64,000 nt of DNA, taken from the NCBI GenBank assembly GCA_963772975.1, contig CAVYZH010000002.1:620001-684000 (forward strand), given 5' to 3'. This document shows positions 16,575 to 24,440 of this stretch, piece after piece. A program made the translations under genes and the position numbers. Origin of the DNA: AC-32 sp963772975. GTDB taxonomy: Bacteria > Actinomycetota > Thermoleophilia > Gaiellales > Gaiellaceae. How positions within the stretch are numbered: the stretch's first letter is position 1; each line of letters starts with the position of its first letter. The notes under the pieces are model-generated. The model saw only the letters and a program-made list of their open reading frames with translations. It was not told the DNA's origin and made no database searches.

Positions 16575-18333
16575 TCAGGCCGTGGGCGGAAGCCCCTCCT
16601 CGTCCTCGTAGATCCGCTCGCCGCGGTGCAGGCGGCGGGCGATCTCGTAGGTCTGTCGCTGCGAGCGCGCGGTCGAGGCGTGTGCGGCCAGGTAGCGCGC
16701 GGCTGCCAGCAACGGCAATCCCGAGTCGTCGGTTCCGCGCAGCAGCTGGTGCTGGCGAACGCCGGCCTCGACGCACTGGGTCGTATGGAAGTTCCGGTCC
16801 TCGCGCAGCAGGCACGCGCCGAGCGCCGCGACGAGCCGGTCCGAATCGCCGCCGGCGCCGAGGTAGGACGCGACCAGCTGGCCGGCCTCGTCGACCTGCT
16901 GCTGACGGTCGAGCAGGTCGCGCAGCTCGGTGAGCAGCGTCTCTGGGTCGGCGCCCTGCGCCGCCTTGGGCAGCCGCGTCGCCGGCACGTTCAGGAAGCG
17001 GTCAAGGTAGACGCTCATCGCCGCGTCGAGCACGCCGCGCACGAGCTCAGGCGAGGCTGACCGCCGCAGGCCCTGCTCGACCGCGTTGGCGAAGGTGAAC
17101 GTGTGCAGGGCGGTGTCCCAGTCGCCGAACTCGTTGCTGGTCGGGAAGCGGGCAATGCGCGTCGCGGCCGCGAACGCCACCGCGGAGGCGAGCTCGACCT
17201 CGGTCGCGCCCTCGTGCAGCGCGGCTAGCAGCGCCTCGAGGATCACGAGCCGGCTCGTCTGAGAGCAGCGTCTCGACCAGCTCGGCGCGGCCGTCCCAAC
17301 CGCCGCGCGGCGCGGCGAGCGCCTCGGGCAGCCGCTCGAACGCGTCATCGAGCAGCGAGACGAGGTCGACCGGGTTCCGCCAGGCGTTCGCCTCCTCCAT
17401 CCGCTCGGCGAAGGCGAGCTGCGCGGGCAGCGACGCGAGCACGGCCTCGGCCCGCTCCCAGCCCCCGGTGTCGAGCGCCTCGAGCGCCTTGCTCACGAAG
17501 TCGAGCGTGTGGCCGCCGTCGAGGTAGCGGTGGTCGGTCGCGGCCGCGAAGAGCATGTCGGCGAGCTCCGCCTGCGAGGCTCCGGAGCGGACCGCCGAGA
17601 CCAGCGCGCGCTCGGCGCCCTCGGCGTCGCGCACCTCGACGAAGCCGCGGAACCAGCGCGCGAGCCGCGCCGGCTCGACCTCGCCGCCGGGTAGCGGCTC
17701 GAGCGGGAACCGCGGCTCCATCCCGGCCGAGTCGTTGGCAACATCGGCGAGCCCGTGGTAGAGCGCCGCGGCGCGCTCGTCGGCGTCTAGCCGCGGCACG
17801 AGGTTCATCAGGCACGAGAGCGTCGTCAGGCCGCGGAACCAGCCGCCGCCACGCCGCGCGACGCCGAAGTCGAGCCCTTCGCGGAATGCGTCGGTCCCGC
17901 TCGGGTCGGCCTCGGCGAGCACGATCGCCGCCTTCGCGACGACCAGCGCGAGGTCGCGCTCGAGCCCGACGTGCAGCCGCTTGCGCTGATGCTCGACCGG
18001 ATCGCGGCGCGGCGTGACGTCCACGTAGATCTCACCGTCCTCGACCTCGACCGGGAAGCGGCGCAGCTCGTCGGCCCACTGGTCGAAGGTGCCGCCGCTG
18101 CAGAGGTCGAAGCGCGCGTGATGCCAGTGGCAGGTGAGGATCCCGTCCGCGACCGTGCCGCGGTGGAGCGGGAAGCCCATGTGCGGGCAGCGGTTGTCGA
18201 CCGCATGCACCTCGCCGCCCTCGAGCAGCAGGCACACGGTGTTTCCCTCCACGCCGACCACCATCCGGCCCTTCGCCTCGAGCTCCTCGAGCGAGGCGGC
18301 TCGCTTGCGCTGCGCGGTCTCCACGACTGCCAT
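16575..18333 (-). CDS. Rieske [2Fe-2S] protein with long helical C-terminal region, frameshifted
   Basis: The N-terminal Rieske domain shows CPHMGFPLHRG (Cys49, His51) and CHWHHARFD (Cys68, His71), the complete cluster ligand set. The rest, about 450 residues, is helical and resembles a family of Rieske proteins with a large alpha-helical repeat tail rich in Ala and His-containing motifs (DHRYLDGGHTLDF); its role is unknown. The frame changes near 17250-17260, after LVETLLSD; the next frame resumes SRLVILEALLAALHEG to the stop at 16575. Combined length about 585 residues. The ATG at 18333 directly follows a promoter with a 19-bp spacer and SoxR-like box. Confidence 0.85.
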
Positions 18334-18341
18334 CGTCCGCC

Positions 18342-18372
18342 AGCGTAGAACCTCAACTATGGTTCAAGTCAA
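18342..18372 (-). promoter_or_regulatory. SoxR/MerR-type promoter of the Rieske gene, probably leaderless
   Basis: On the minus strand a -35 TTGACT (18367-18372) and a -10 TACGCT (18342-18347) are separated by exactly 19 bp, the stretched spacing characteristic of MerR/SoxR-activated promoters. The ATG begins nine bases beyond the -10, where transcription itself should start, so the mRNA is probably leaderless. Confidence 0.65.
18351..18368. promoter_or_regulatory. Putative SoxR box
   Basis: CCTCAACTATGGTTCAAG lies inside the 19-bp spacer. Compared with the SoxR consensus CCTCAAGTTAACTTGAGG, the CCTCAA half is perfect and the other half keeps four of six positions. It sits between the divergent Rieske gene and soxR, five bases before the soxR start, so SoxR could regulate both. 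Confidence 0.6.
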
Positions 18373-18831
18373 GTGGCCGGCGAGCTTTCAATCGGAGACG
18401 TGGCTGAACGGAGCGGCATCGCGCCCTCGGCGCTGCGGTTCTACGAGCGCCGCGGCCTGGTCGTCTCGGCCCGGACGGACGGCAACCAGCGCCGCTACGA
18501 CCGTGCCGTGCTGCGCCGGCTCGCGTTCATCCAGGCCGGGCGTGCGGCCGGGATCTCGCTCGAGCGGATCGGCTCCGCCCTCAGCACGCTGCCCACGAGC
18601 CGCACGCCGAGCCGTCGCGACTGGGAGCGACTCTCGAACCGCTGGCGCGACGACCTCGACGCGCGCATCGAGACCCTGCAGGCCCTGCGCGAGCGCCTGA
18701 CGACGTGCATCGGCTGCGGCTGCCTCTCGATCGACCGTTGCGAGCTATTGAACCCGGACGATGAGGCGGCCGCCAGAGGCGCCGGAGCGCACTACCTTCG
18801 GGCAGAGGGCCCACGGGCGTTGCGAACATAG
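18373..18831 (+). CDS. soxR: Redox-sensing transcriptional activator SoxR (152 aa)
   Basis: MerR-family regulator. The N-terminal winged helix reads LSIGDVAERSGIAPSALRFYERRGL, followed by RRYDRAVLRRLAFIQAGRAAG, a dimerisation helix, and the diagnostic C-X2-C-X-C-X5-C [2Fe-2S] ligands at Cys112, Cys115, Cys117 and Cys123 (CIGCGCLSIDRC). The GTG start at 18373 places the wing correctly. In Actinobacteria SoxR responds to redox-active compounds rather than only superoxide, and typically controls flavoproteins or dehydrogenases. Here the divergent Rieske gene and the downstream SDR (15 bp gap) are the likely targets. Confidence 0.95.
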   Translation: MAGELSIGDVAERSGIAPSALRFYERRGLVVSARTDGNQRRYDRAVLRRLAFIQAGRAAGISLERIGSALSTLPTSRTPSRRDWERLSNRWRDDLDARIETLQALRERLTTCIGCGCLSIDRCELLNPDDEAAARGAGAHYLRAEGPRALRT

Positions 18832-18846
18832 GGTGGTATCGCAGCA

Positions 18847-19677
18847 ATGAATGAACCGCGTCTGAACGGGACCGTCGCGCTCGTCACGGGTGCCAGCCGC
18901 GGCGGCGGCAAGGGCATCGCGCTCGTTCTCGGCGAGGAAGGTGCGACCGTGTACGTCACCGGCCGCTCCGTCCGCGGCGAGCCGACCACGCTCGACCGCC
19001 CCGGCACGATCGACGACACCGCCGAGGAGCTGACCGCGCGCGGCGGCACGGGCATCGCCGTTCGCTGTGACCACACGGACGACTCGCAGGTCGCGGCGCT
19101 GTTCGAGCGGATCCGCAGCGAGCAGGGCCGCCTCGACCTACTCGTCAACAACGCCTGGAGCGGTTACGAGCTCCCGCTCTACTTCGAGACCCCGTTCTGG
19201 GAGATGGAGTGGCGCCACTGGGATCTGATGTTCCGCGGCGGCCTGCGAGCCACGGCCTTCGCCTCGATGCTGGCCGCGCCGATGATGATCGAGGCGGGCC
19301 GCGGGCTGATCGTGAACACCACCTGGGTCCTCGACCGGCCGCACGGAGTGACGTTCTACGAGGTCGTGAAGAACGCGACCAACAAGCTGACCGAGCAGAT
19401 GGCTGACGACCTCCGGCCGCACGGCGTCGCGTGTGTTGCCGTGTCGCCGGGTTGGATGCGGCTGGAGCGGATGGACCTGACGCCCGAGGATGCCGCCAAG
19501 GCCGAGTCGCCGGAGTTCCCCGGGCGAGCGATCGCCGCGCTGGCCGCCGACCCGGACGTGCTCGAGAAGTCGGGCGGCGTCTTCACCACGCCTGCGCTGG
19601 CCCGCGAGTACGGCTTCACCGACGTCGACGGCAAGCAGCAGTCGACGTTCTGGGACGAGCACTGGGCGTCTAGCTAG
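18847..19677 (+). CDS. SDR family oxidoreductase, DHRS1-like (276 aa)
   Basis: Classical short-chain dehydrogenase. Cofactor motif VTGASRGGGKGIAL is near the N-terminus, VRCDHTDDSQV and LLVNNAWSG (NNAG-like) follow. The catalytic site has Tyr-x-x-x-Lys as YEVVK in the segment FYEVVKNATNKL, while the usual Ser is Thr in NTTW. The insert WEMEWRHWDLMFRGGLRA matches the DHRS1 subgroup. Cytosolic, NAD(P)H-dependent; substrate unknown. It starts 15 bp after soxR and is probably co-transcribed. Confidence 0.88.
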   Translation: MNEPRLNGTVALVTGASRGGGKGIALVLGEEGATVYVTGRSVRGEPTTLDRPGTIDDTAEELTARGGTGIAVRCDHTDDSQVAALFERIRSEQGRLDLLVNNAWSGYELPLYFETPFWEMEWRHWDLMFRGGLRATAFASMLAAPMMIEAGRGLIVNTTWVLDRPHGVTFYEVVKNATNKLTEQMADDLRPHGVACVAVSPGWMRLERMDLTPEDAAKAESPEFPGRAIAALAADPDVLEKSGGVFTTPALAREYGFTDVDGKQQSTFWDEHWASS

Positions 19678-21839
19678 CTGCCCGCGCTCACGATCGGGAC
19701 CGGCTTCTCGCGCGGAGCGGCTTCCACCTCGACGCGCGGCAGCCACTCCAACCAACTCGGCAGGTACCAGTTCCACGAGCCCAGCAGGCGCATCGCCGCG
19801 GGCAGCAGCACCGAGCGGATGATCGTCGCGTCGATCAGCAGCGCGACAGCGACGCCGAAGCCCATCTGCTGGAACATGACGAGATCGCCCATCGCGAAGC
19901 CGCCGAAGACGGCAACGATGATCAGCGCCGCGCCGGTGATCAGCCGGGCGGTCGAGGAGACCGCGTGGGTGACCGCCTCCACCGTCGAGCCGGTCCGGTC
20001 GTAGAGCTCCTTGATCCGGCTGAGCAGGAACACCTGATAGTCCATCGAGAGCCCGAACAGGACCGAGAACAAAAACAGCGGCACCCAGGCCTCGATCGAG
20101 TGCACACGCTGGAAGCCGAGCAGGCCGTTCCCCCAGCCGTGCAGGAAGACGAGGATCACGAGGCCGTAGGCGGCGCCAACCGAGAGCAGGTTGAGCGCGA
20201 TCGAGGTCGCGGCCACGACGATCGAGCGGAAGACGATCGTCAGCAGGACGAAGCTCAGCCCGAGTACGTACACGAAGACAAGCGGCAGCCAGGCGTTCAT
20301 CTCGTCGATGAAGTCGACGTTGTCGGCAGTGTCGCCGCCGACGAGCACGCGCACGTCGGCGCCCTGGAAGGCGCGCGGGATCTCGGTCGAGCGCAGACGG
20401 CGGATCGCGTCGAGGGCGCGCTCGCCCGTCTTGTCGCCGGCCACGAGCACGCCGATCGCGGCCTCGCGGCCGCCGGGCGGGATCCGCAGGTCGCTGCCGC
20501 CGCCGAAGACCGGGTCGCTCGAGAGGTCGCGCCGCAGCCGCGCAATGCCCGCGCGCACGCGTGGCGAACGCACGTCGCCGACGACTGCGATCAGGGCCGG
20601 GCTCGAGCTCTGCTGCGGGAAGTCGCGCGCGAGCGCCTCGAACCCCTTCTTCGACTCGAGCCGGTCCGGCAGCGTGCTGACTCCGCTCGCGCCGAGCTTC
20701 AGCCCGAAGGCGGGGACAGCCAGCGCCAGTAGCAGCCCGCCGAAGGTCACAAGGCTGACGACCGGCCGGCGCATGACCTCGCGCACGACGGCTCCCCAGA
20801 AGCGTCCCTCACCGGTCCTGTTTCGGCCGATCCAGGGCAGGCGAAGCGCGTTGATGCGATCGCCGAGCAGGCCGAGCAGCGCCGGCAACAGCGTGAGCGC
20901 CGCGAGCACGGAGACGATCGCGACCGAGATCGCCCCTACACCGAGGCTCTTCATCACGTTCGAGGGAACGAGCAGCATCCCGCTCAGCGCGATCACGAAG
21001 ACCGTGCCGCTGAAGAGCACCGCGCGGCTCGAGGTCGCCCCCGCGGCGGCGATCGCGTCGAATTCGGCCCGCCCGCCGGTCCGCTCCTCGCGGTAGCGCG
21101 AGAGGACGAACAGCGAGTAGTCGATCCCGAGCGCCAGGCCCATGCCCGTGAGCATGTTCACGAAGAAGACCGAGAGCGAGAATCCCGCCGCGATCGGCGC
21201 GCAGAGCCCGAGCGCGACGACGATCGAGATCATCGCCATCGCGAGCGGGATCAGCCCGGCGACCACGCTGCCGAAGACGATCAAGAGCACGATCAGCGCC
21301 GCCGGAAGGCCGAACTCGAGCTCGCCCGACTTGAGGTCGTGCTGGGAGAGGTCGTTGAAGTCGTGGTCGAGCGTGCCTTCGCCGGTCATCGCCACGCTGA
21401 AGCCGTCGCGTCCGTTGCTCTGCTCGACCACCGGCAGGAGGGGATCGACGTCGGCCTGGCGTTGGATCCCGATCAGCAGCGCGTGTCGGTCCGGAGAGAC
21501 CCGCAGCTCGGCCGAGCGGTAGACGACTCCCGTCGCCTTCGCCCGCGCGAGCAGCCCGGCAACGAACCGCCTGTACCCCGGAGCCTCGACCGTCTCGGTC
21601 CCCGAGCGGACGATGATCAGCTCGTCGACGCCGCGCGGGTCGGGCGGGAAGTCGCGATCGAAGATCCGCTCCGCCCGGACCGACTCCGGGTTGTTCGTGA
21701 CGTGCCCCTCCGTCGTTAGGTTGCCCGGCAGCAGCGTGACCGCCAGGCCGAGCGCCACCACGATCGCGCCGAGCCAGCCGAGCAGCACCCGCCACGGATG
21801 CCGGCTCGAGGCCCGCGCCAGGCGCTCAGTCACGCCCAT
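19674..21839 (-). CDS. MMPL/RND-family transporter (721 aa)
   Basis: Twelve-helix RND architecture: one helix, a large extracytoplasmic loop (DRDFPPDPRGVDELIIVRSG), helices 2-6 with the proton-relay segment GMGLALGIDYSLFVLSRYREE, then the second half repeating the plan with FGLSMDYQVFLLSRIKELY. The Asp-Tyr pair in both (GIDYS, SMDYQ) is the hallmark of MMPL transporters. They export lipids or hydrophobic compounds using proton-motive force. The start ATG overlaps the stop of the DUF1003 gene (TGATG), so the two are translationally coupled. Confidence 0.92.
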   Translation of the reverse strand: MGVTERLARASSRHPWRVLLGWLGAIVVALGLAVTLLPGNLTTEGHVTNNPESVRAERIFDRDFPPDPRGVDELIIVRSGTETVEAPGYRRFVAGLLARAKATGVVYRSAELRVSPDRHALLIGIQRQADVDPLLPVVEQSNGRDGFSVAMTGEGTLDHDFNDLSQHDLKSGELEFGLPAALIVLLIVFGSVVAGLIPLAMAMISIVVALGLCAPIAAGFSLSVFFVNMLTGMGLALGIDYSLFVLSRYREERTGGRAEFDAIAAAGATSSRAVLFSGTVFVIALSGMLLVPSNVMKSLGVGAISVAIVSVLAALTLLPALLGLLGDRINALRLPWIGRNRTGEGRFWGAVVREVMRRPVVSLVTFGGLLLALAVPAFGLKLGASGVSTLPDRLESKKGFEALARDFPQQSSSPALIAVVGDVRSPRVRAGIARLRRDLSSDPVFGGGSDLRIPPGGREAAIGVLVAGDKTGERALDAIRRLRSTEIPRAFQGADVRVLVGGDTADNVDFIDEMNAWLPLVFVYVLGLSFVLLTIVFRSIVVAATSIALNLLSVGAAYGLVILVFLHGWGNGLLGFQRVHSIEAWVPLFLFSVLFGLSMDYQVFLLSRIKELYDRTGSTVEAVTHAVSSTARLITGAALIIVAVFGGFAMGDLVMFQQMGFGVAVALLIDATIIRSVLLPAAMRLLGSWNWYLPSWLEWLPRVEVEAAPREKPVPIVSAGS

Positions 21840-22264
21840 CAGCGGGTGTCCGTCTTTGCGTGAATCGCCTTGGTCAACTCGAGGATCTGGTTCGAGAGAT
21901 CGATCAGCTCACGATTCTGCCTATCCTCCTCCCGCACCGTCTTCCACTCCAGGTTCGCGACCACCTGGCGCTTGGCGTCGGCCCGGTTCTGGCTGATCAT
22001 CACGAACGTCGAGAGGAAGATCGCCTCCAGCGAGACGATCATCGTCAGCAGGCCGTACGGGTAGCTCTCGACGCCGAAGCCGATCCAGCATCCGAACCAG
22101 AGGATGTGGATGTAGACGAACATCATCGAGCCGGCGAAGTCCGTGATCCGGTCGGCGATGCGGTTCTGGACGCTCTCGGCCCGCTTCTGGGCTGCCTCGA
22201 CGAGGGCCGGGTTCGCCTGGATCGGCAACTTCGCCAGGCGCTCGTGCAACTCGGCTGTATCCAT
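21839..22264 (-). CDS. DUF1003 membrane protein (141 aa)
   Basis: Two membrane helices in the middle (SMMFVYIHILWFGCWIGF and YGLLTMIVSLEAIFLSTFVM) joined by a short loop, followed by ISQNRADAKR, the DUF1003 signature, and a coiled C-terminal helix. The N-terminus RIADRITDFAGSM is also typical. Function unknown; in some bacteria members are linked to metal or phosphate stress. Overlaps the MMPL gene, implying joint expression. Confidence 0.92.
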   Translation of the reverse strand: MDTAELHERLAKLPIQANPALVEAAQKRAESVQNRIADRITDFAGSMMFVYIHILWFGCWIGFGVESYPYGLLTMIVSLEAIFLSTFVMISQNRADAKRQVVANLEWKTVREEDRQNRELIDLSNQILELTKAIHAKTDTR

Positions 22265-22318
22265 CTCGACCTTCTTTCGGGAGAATGTCGGCCATAGGAT
22301 CGCGCCATCGCGACCGTC

Positions 22319-23282
22319 GTGCTAGCCGGTGTCCTCGGCGACCTGTGGGACTGGGTCTCCGGCGTCTTCGAGCGGATCGGCGACGTCTCGCCCTACTGGA
22401 TCGTCCTCGCGCTGGCGTTGAAGACCTGCGAATCGGCGTTCATCGGGCTGACCTGGCGGAACATCCTGCGCGCCGCCTACCCGAAGGGCGGGCTGACGTT
22501 CAAGACCGCCTGGGGCGCGTCCCAGGGCGGAACGGCGATCAACGCGATCGCGCCGGCTCAGGCCGGCACGGCGGCGATGATCGGCATCTTCCGGACGAGC
22601 ATCCCGGGCGCCTCGGTCGCCGGCGTGACAACCGCCGCCTTCGTCCAGGCGGCCTTCTTCCTCGTCCTGAGCGTGCTGATGGTGATCGGCGTCGCCGTCT
22701 CGCGACCGCACACCGTCTCGAAAGGCTCACCCTCCGACGAGTCGGGCAACTTCTTCTCCGCGCACCCGGTGCTGGTCCCGCTGATCGGCGTCGCGCTGCT
22801 CGCGGCCGCCTTCTTCATCTGGCCGAAGGTCAAGCCCTGGCTGGCGAAGGAGTGGCACAAGGCAAAGCAGGGCGCCGCGATCTTCAGCGACTGGGGCAAC
22901 TACGCCAGGAACGTGGCCGCGCCGTCGGCCGCCTCGTACGTCTGCCGGATCGGCGTCAACACCGATCTTCATGGCCGCCTTCGGCCTGCCGGTCACGGCG
23001 TTCACGATCTTCCTGGTCGCCTCCTCGCACATGCTCTCCGGGATCTTCGCGATCACGCCCGGCGGCGTCGGCCAGACCCAGGCGCTCGACGTCGCCACGC
23101 TGAGCAAGTACGCGTCGACCAAGAGCGTCGCGGCGTTCTCGATCACCCAGGACTCGATCCTGACGATCTGGAACGTCGTGCTCGGGATCGCGGTGATGCT
23201 CTGGGCCTTCGGCTGGAATCAGGTGCGCGACCTGCTCTCGAAGAGCAGGCGAAAGCAGGCCGAGCAACCCGCCGCGCCCTGA
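22319..23282 (+). CDS. Flippase-like/lysylphosphatidylglycerol synthase TM-domain (UPF0104) protein, frameshifted
   Basis: Polytopic membrane protein of the pfam03706 type. The family features SQGGTAINAIAPAQAG (conserved N-terminal pocket) and MLSGIFAITPGGVGQTQ (the PGGxG motif) are both present, but in different frames. The frame breaks at 22961-22965: after CRIGVNT, one extra G in ACCGATC shifts it, and the next frame continues IFMAAFGLPVTAFT. Without it the protein would be about 320 residues. Such proteins move lipids or lipid-linked precursors across the membrane. GTG start at 22319; divergent from DUF1003. Confidence 0.8.
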
Positions 23283-23285
23283 AAC

Positions 23286-23852
23286 CTAGGTCGTTGCCGG
23301 GTGCTGCAGCTCGCGGATCCGGAAGGCGAGGACGATGTCCCGCACCCCGCGGATGATCGCGAACGCCGCCACCCACGCCACCAGCAGCACGGCGCTGCGG
23401 CCGTAGTAGCCGGCCGCCCAGAACCCGAGCGCGAGCTCGATGATCCCGCCGATCAGCTGCAGCCACCAGACCTCGATCTCGTGCCTCGCGGAGATCGAGA
23501 TGATGATGTCGAACGTTCCCGCGAAGATCAGGAAGAAGCTGAAGACAGCGGCCAGCGCGAGGAACGTGTCGCCCGGATGGATAAACGCGACCACGCCCGC
23601 CGCGATGAAGACGAACGCCAGCACGGCGTGCAGCAGCTTCCACCAGCCCGCGGCAATGAACAAGGCCCCGATCTCGGCCACGCCCGCGAAGAGCGCGACG
23701 ATGCCGAACAGGATCGAGATCGACGACACCGAGGTGTAGTCGAAGCGAAGCAGGATCACCGAGACGACGATCCAGGCGATGCCGGTGATCAGCATCAGCC
23801 ACCAGGGCGGCAGCACCCGCCCGAGCGTGCGTTGTCCTGCCATCGTGATCAT
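23286..23852 (-). CDS. HdeD-family (DUF308) membrane protein (188 aa)
   Basis: Six hydrophobic segments in three pairs, with WWLMLITGIAWIVVSVILL, GIVALFAGVAEI and GIIELALGFWA matching the HdeD/DUF308 repeat. The ATG at 23852 is selected because GGAAGGAG lies nine bases upstream; an upstream in-frame extension is antisense to the acetyltransferase leader. HdeD is an acid-resistance membrane protein in E. coli; the role here is unproven. Convergent with the flippase-like gene. Confidence 0.88.
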   Translation of the reverse strand: MITMAGQRTLGRVLPPWWLMLITGIAWIVVSVILLRFDYTSVSSISILFGIVALFAGVAEIGALFIAAGWWKLLHAVLAFVFIAAGVVAFIHPGDTFLALAAVFSFFLIFAGTFDIIISISARHEIEVWWLQLIGGIIELALGFWAAGYYGRSAVLLVAWVAAFAIIRGVRDIVLAFRIRELQHPATT

Positions 23853-23919
23853 GAAGGGCTCCTTCCTGTCGTTTCCGGCGGCGATGGTCTCACACTTCGG
23901 GATCTGGTATCCAACGGCG

Positions 23920-24421
23920 ATGAGCGTGCGGCTCGAGCCGTGGGCCGAGGGCGACCTGCCGCTGCTACGGCGGATCATGGGCCACCCGGCGATGACCGAG
24001 CACCTCGGCGGCCCCGAGAGTGAGGAGAAGCTCGTCGAGCGCCAGGGCCGCTACGAGCGCCTCAACCCCGGCACGGGGCGGATGTTCAAGATCCTCGACG
24101 AGGAGAGCGGCGAGCCCGTCGGCTCGGCCGGCTACTGGGAGAAGGACTGGCGCGACACGACCGTCTGGGAGACCGGCTGGTCGGTGCTGCCCGAGTTCCA
24201 GGGCCGCGGGATCGCCGGCGATGCGACCCGGCTGGCGATCGAGGCCGCCCGCGCCGAGGACAAGCACCGCTGGTTCCACGCCTTCCCGTCGTTCGACAAC
24301 GCTCCCTCGAACGCGATCTGCCGCAAGCTCGACTTCGAGCTGCTCGGGGACTTCGACTTCGAGTATCCGCCCGGGCAACCCCATGCGCTGCAACGACTGG
24401 CGCCTGGACCTGTTCGGCTGA
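23920..24421 (+). CDS. GNAT-family N-acetyltransferase, frameshifted near the C-terminus
   Basis: The ATG at 23920 gives MSVRLEPWAEGDLPLL. Acetyl-CoA site motifs are WSVLPEFQGRGIAGDATRLA (the Q/R-x-x-G-x-A loop) and NAPSNAICRKLDFELLG. Near 24373 an extra G in CCCGGGC changes frame; in the other frame the protein ends properly as GNPMRCNDWRLDLFG with a TGA at 24419-24421, whereas the uncorrected frame runs on to 24447. The span is 3n+1 bases, fitting one inserted base. RimJ/RimL-like; substrate unknown. Confidence 0.85.
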
Positions 24422-24440
24422 GCCGTCGTACGCTTCGCTC

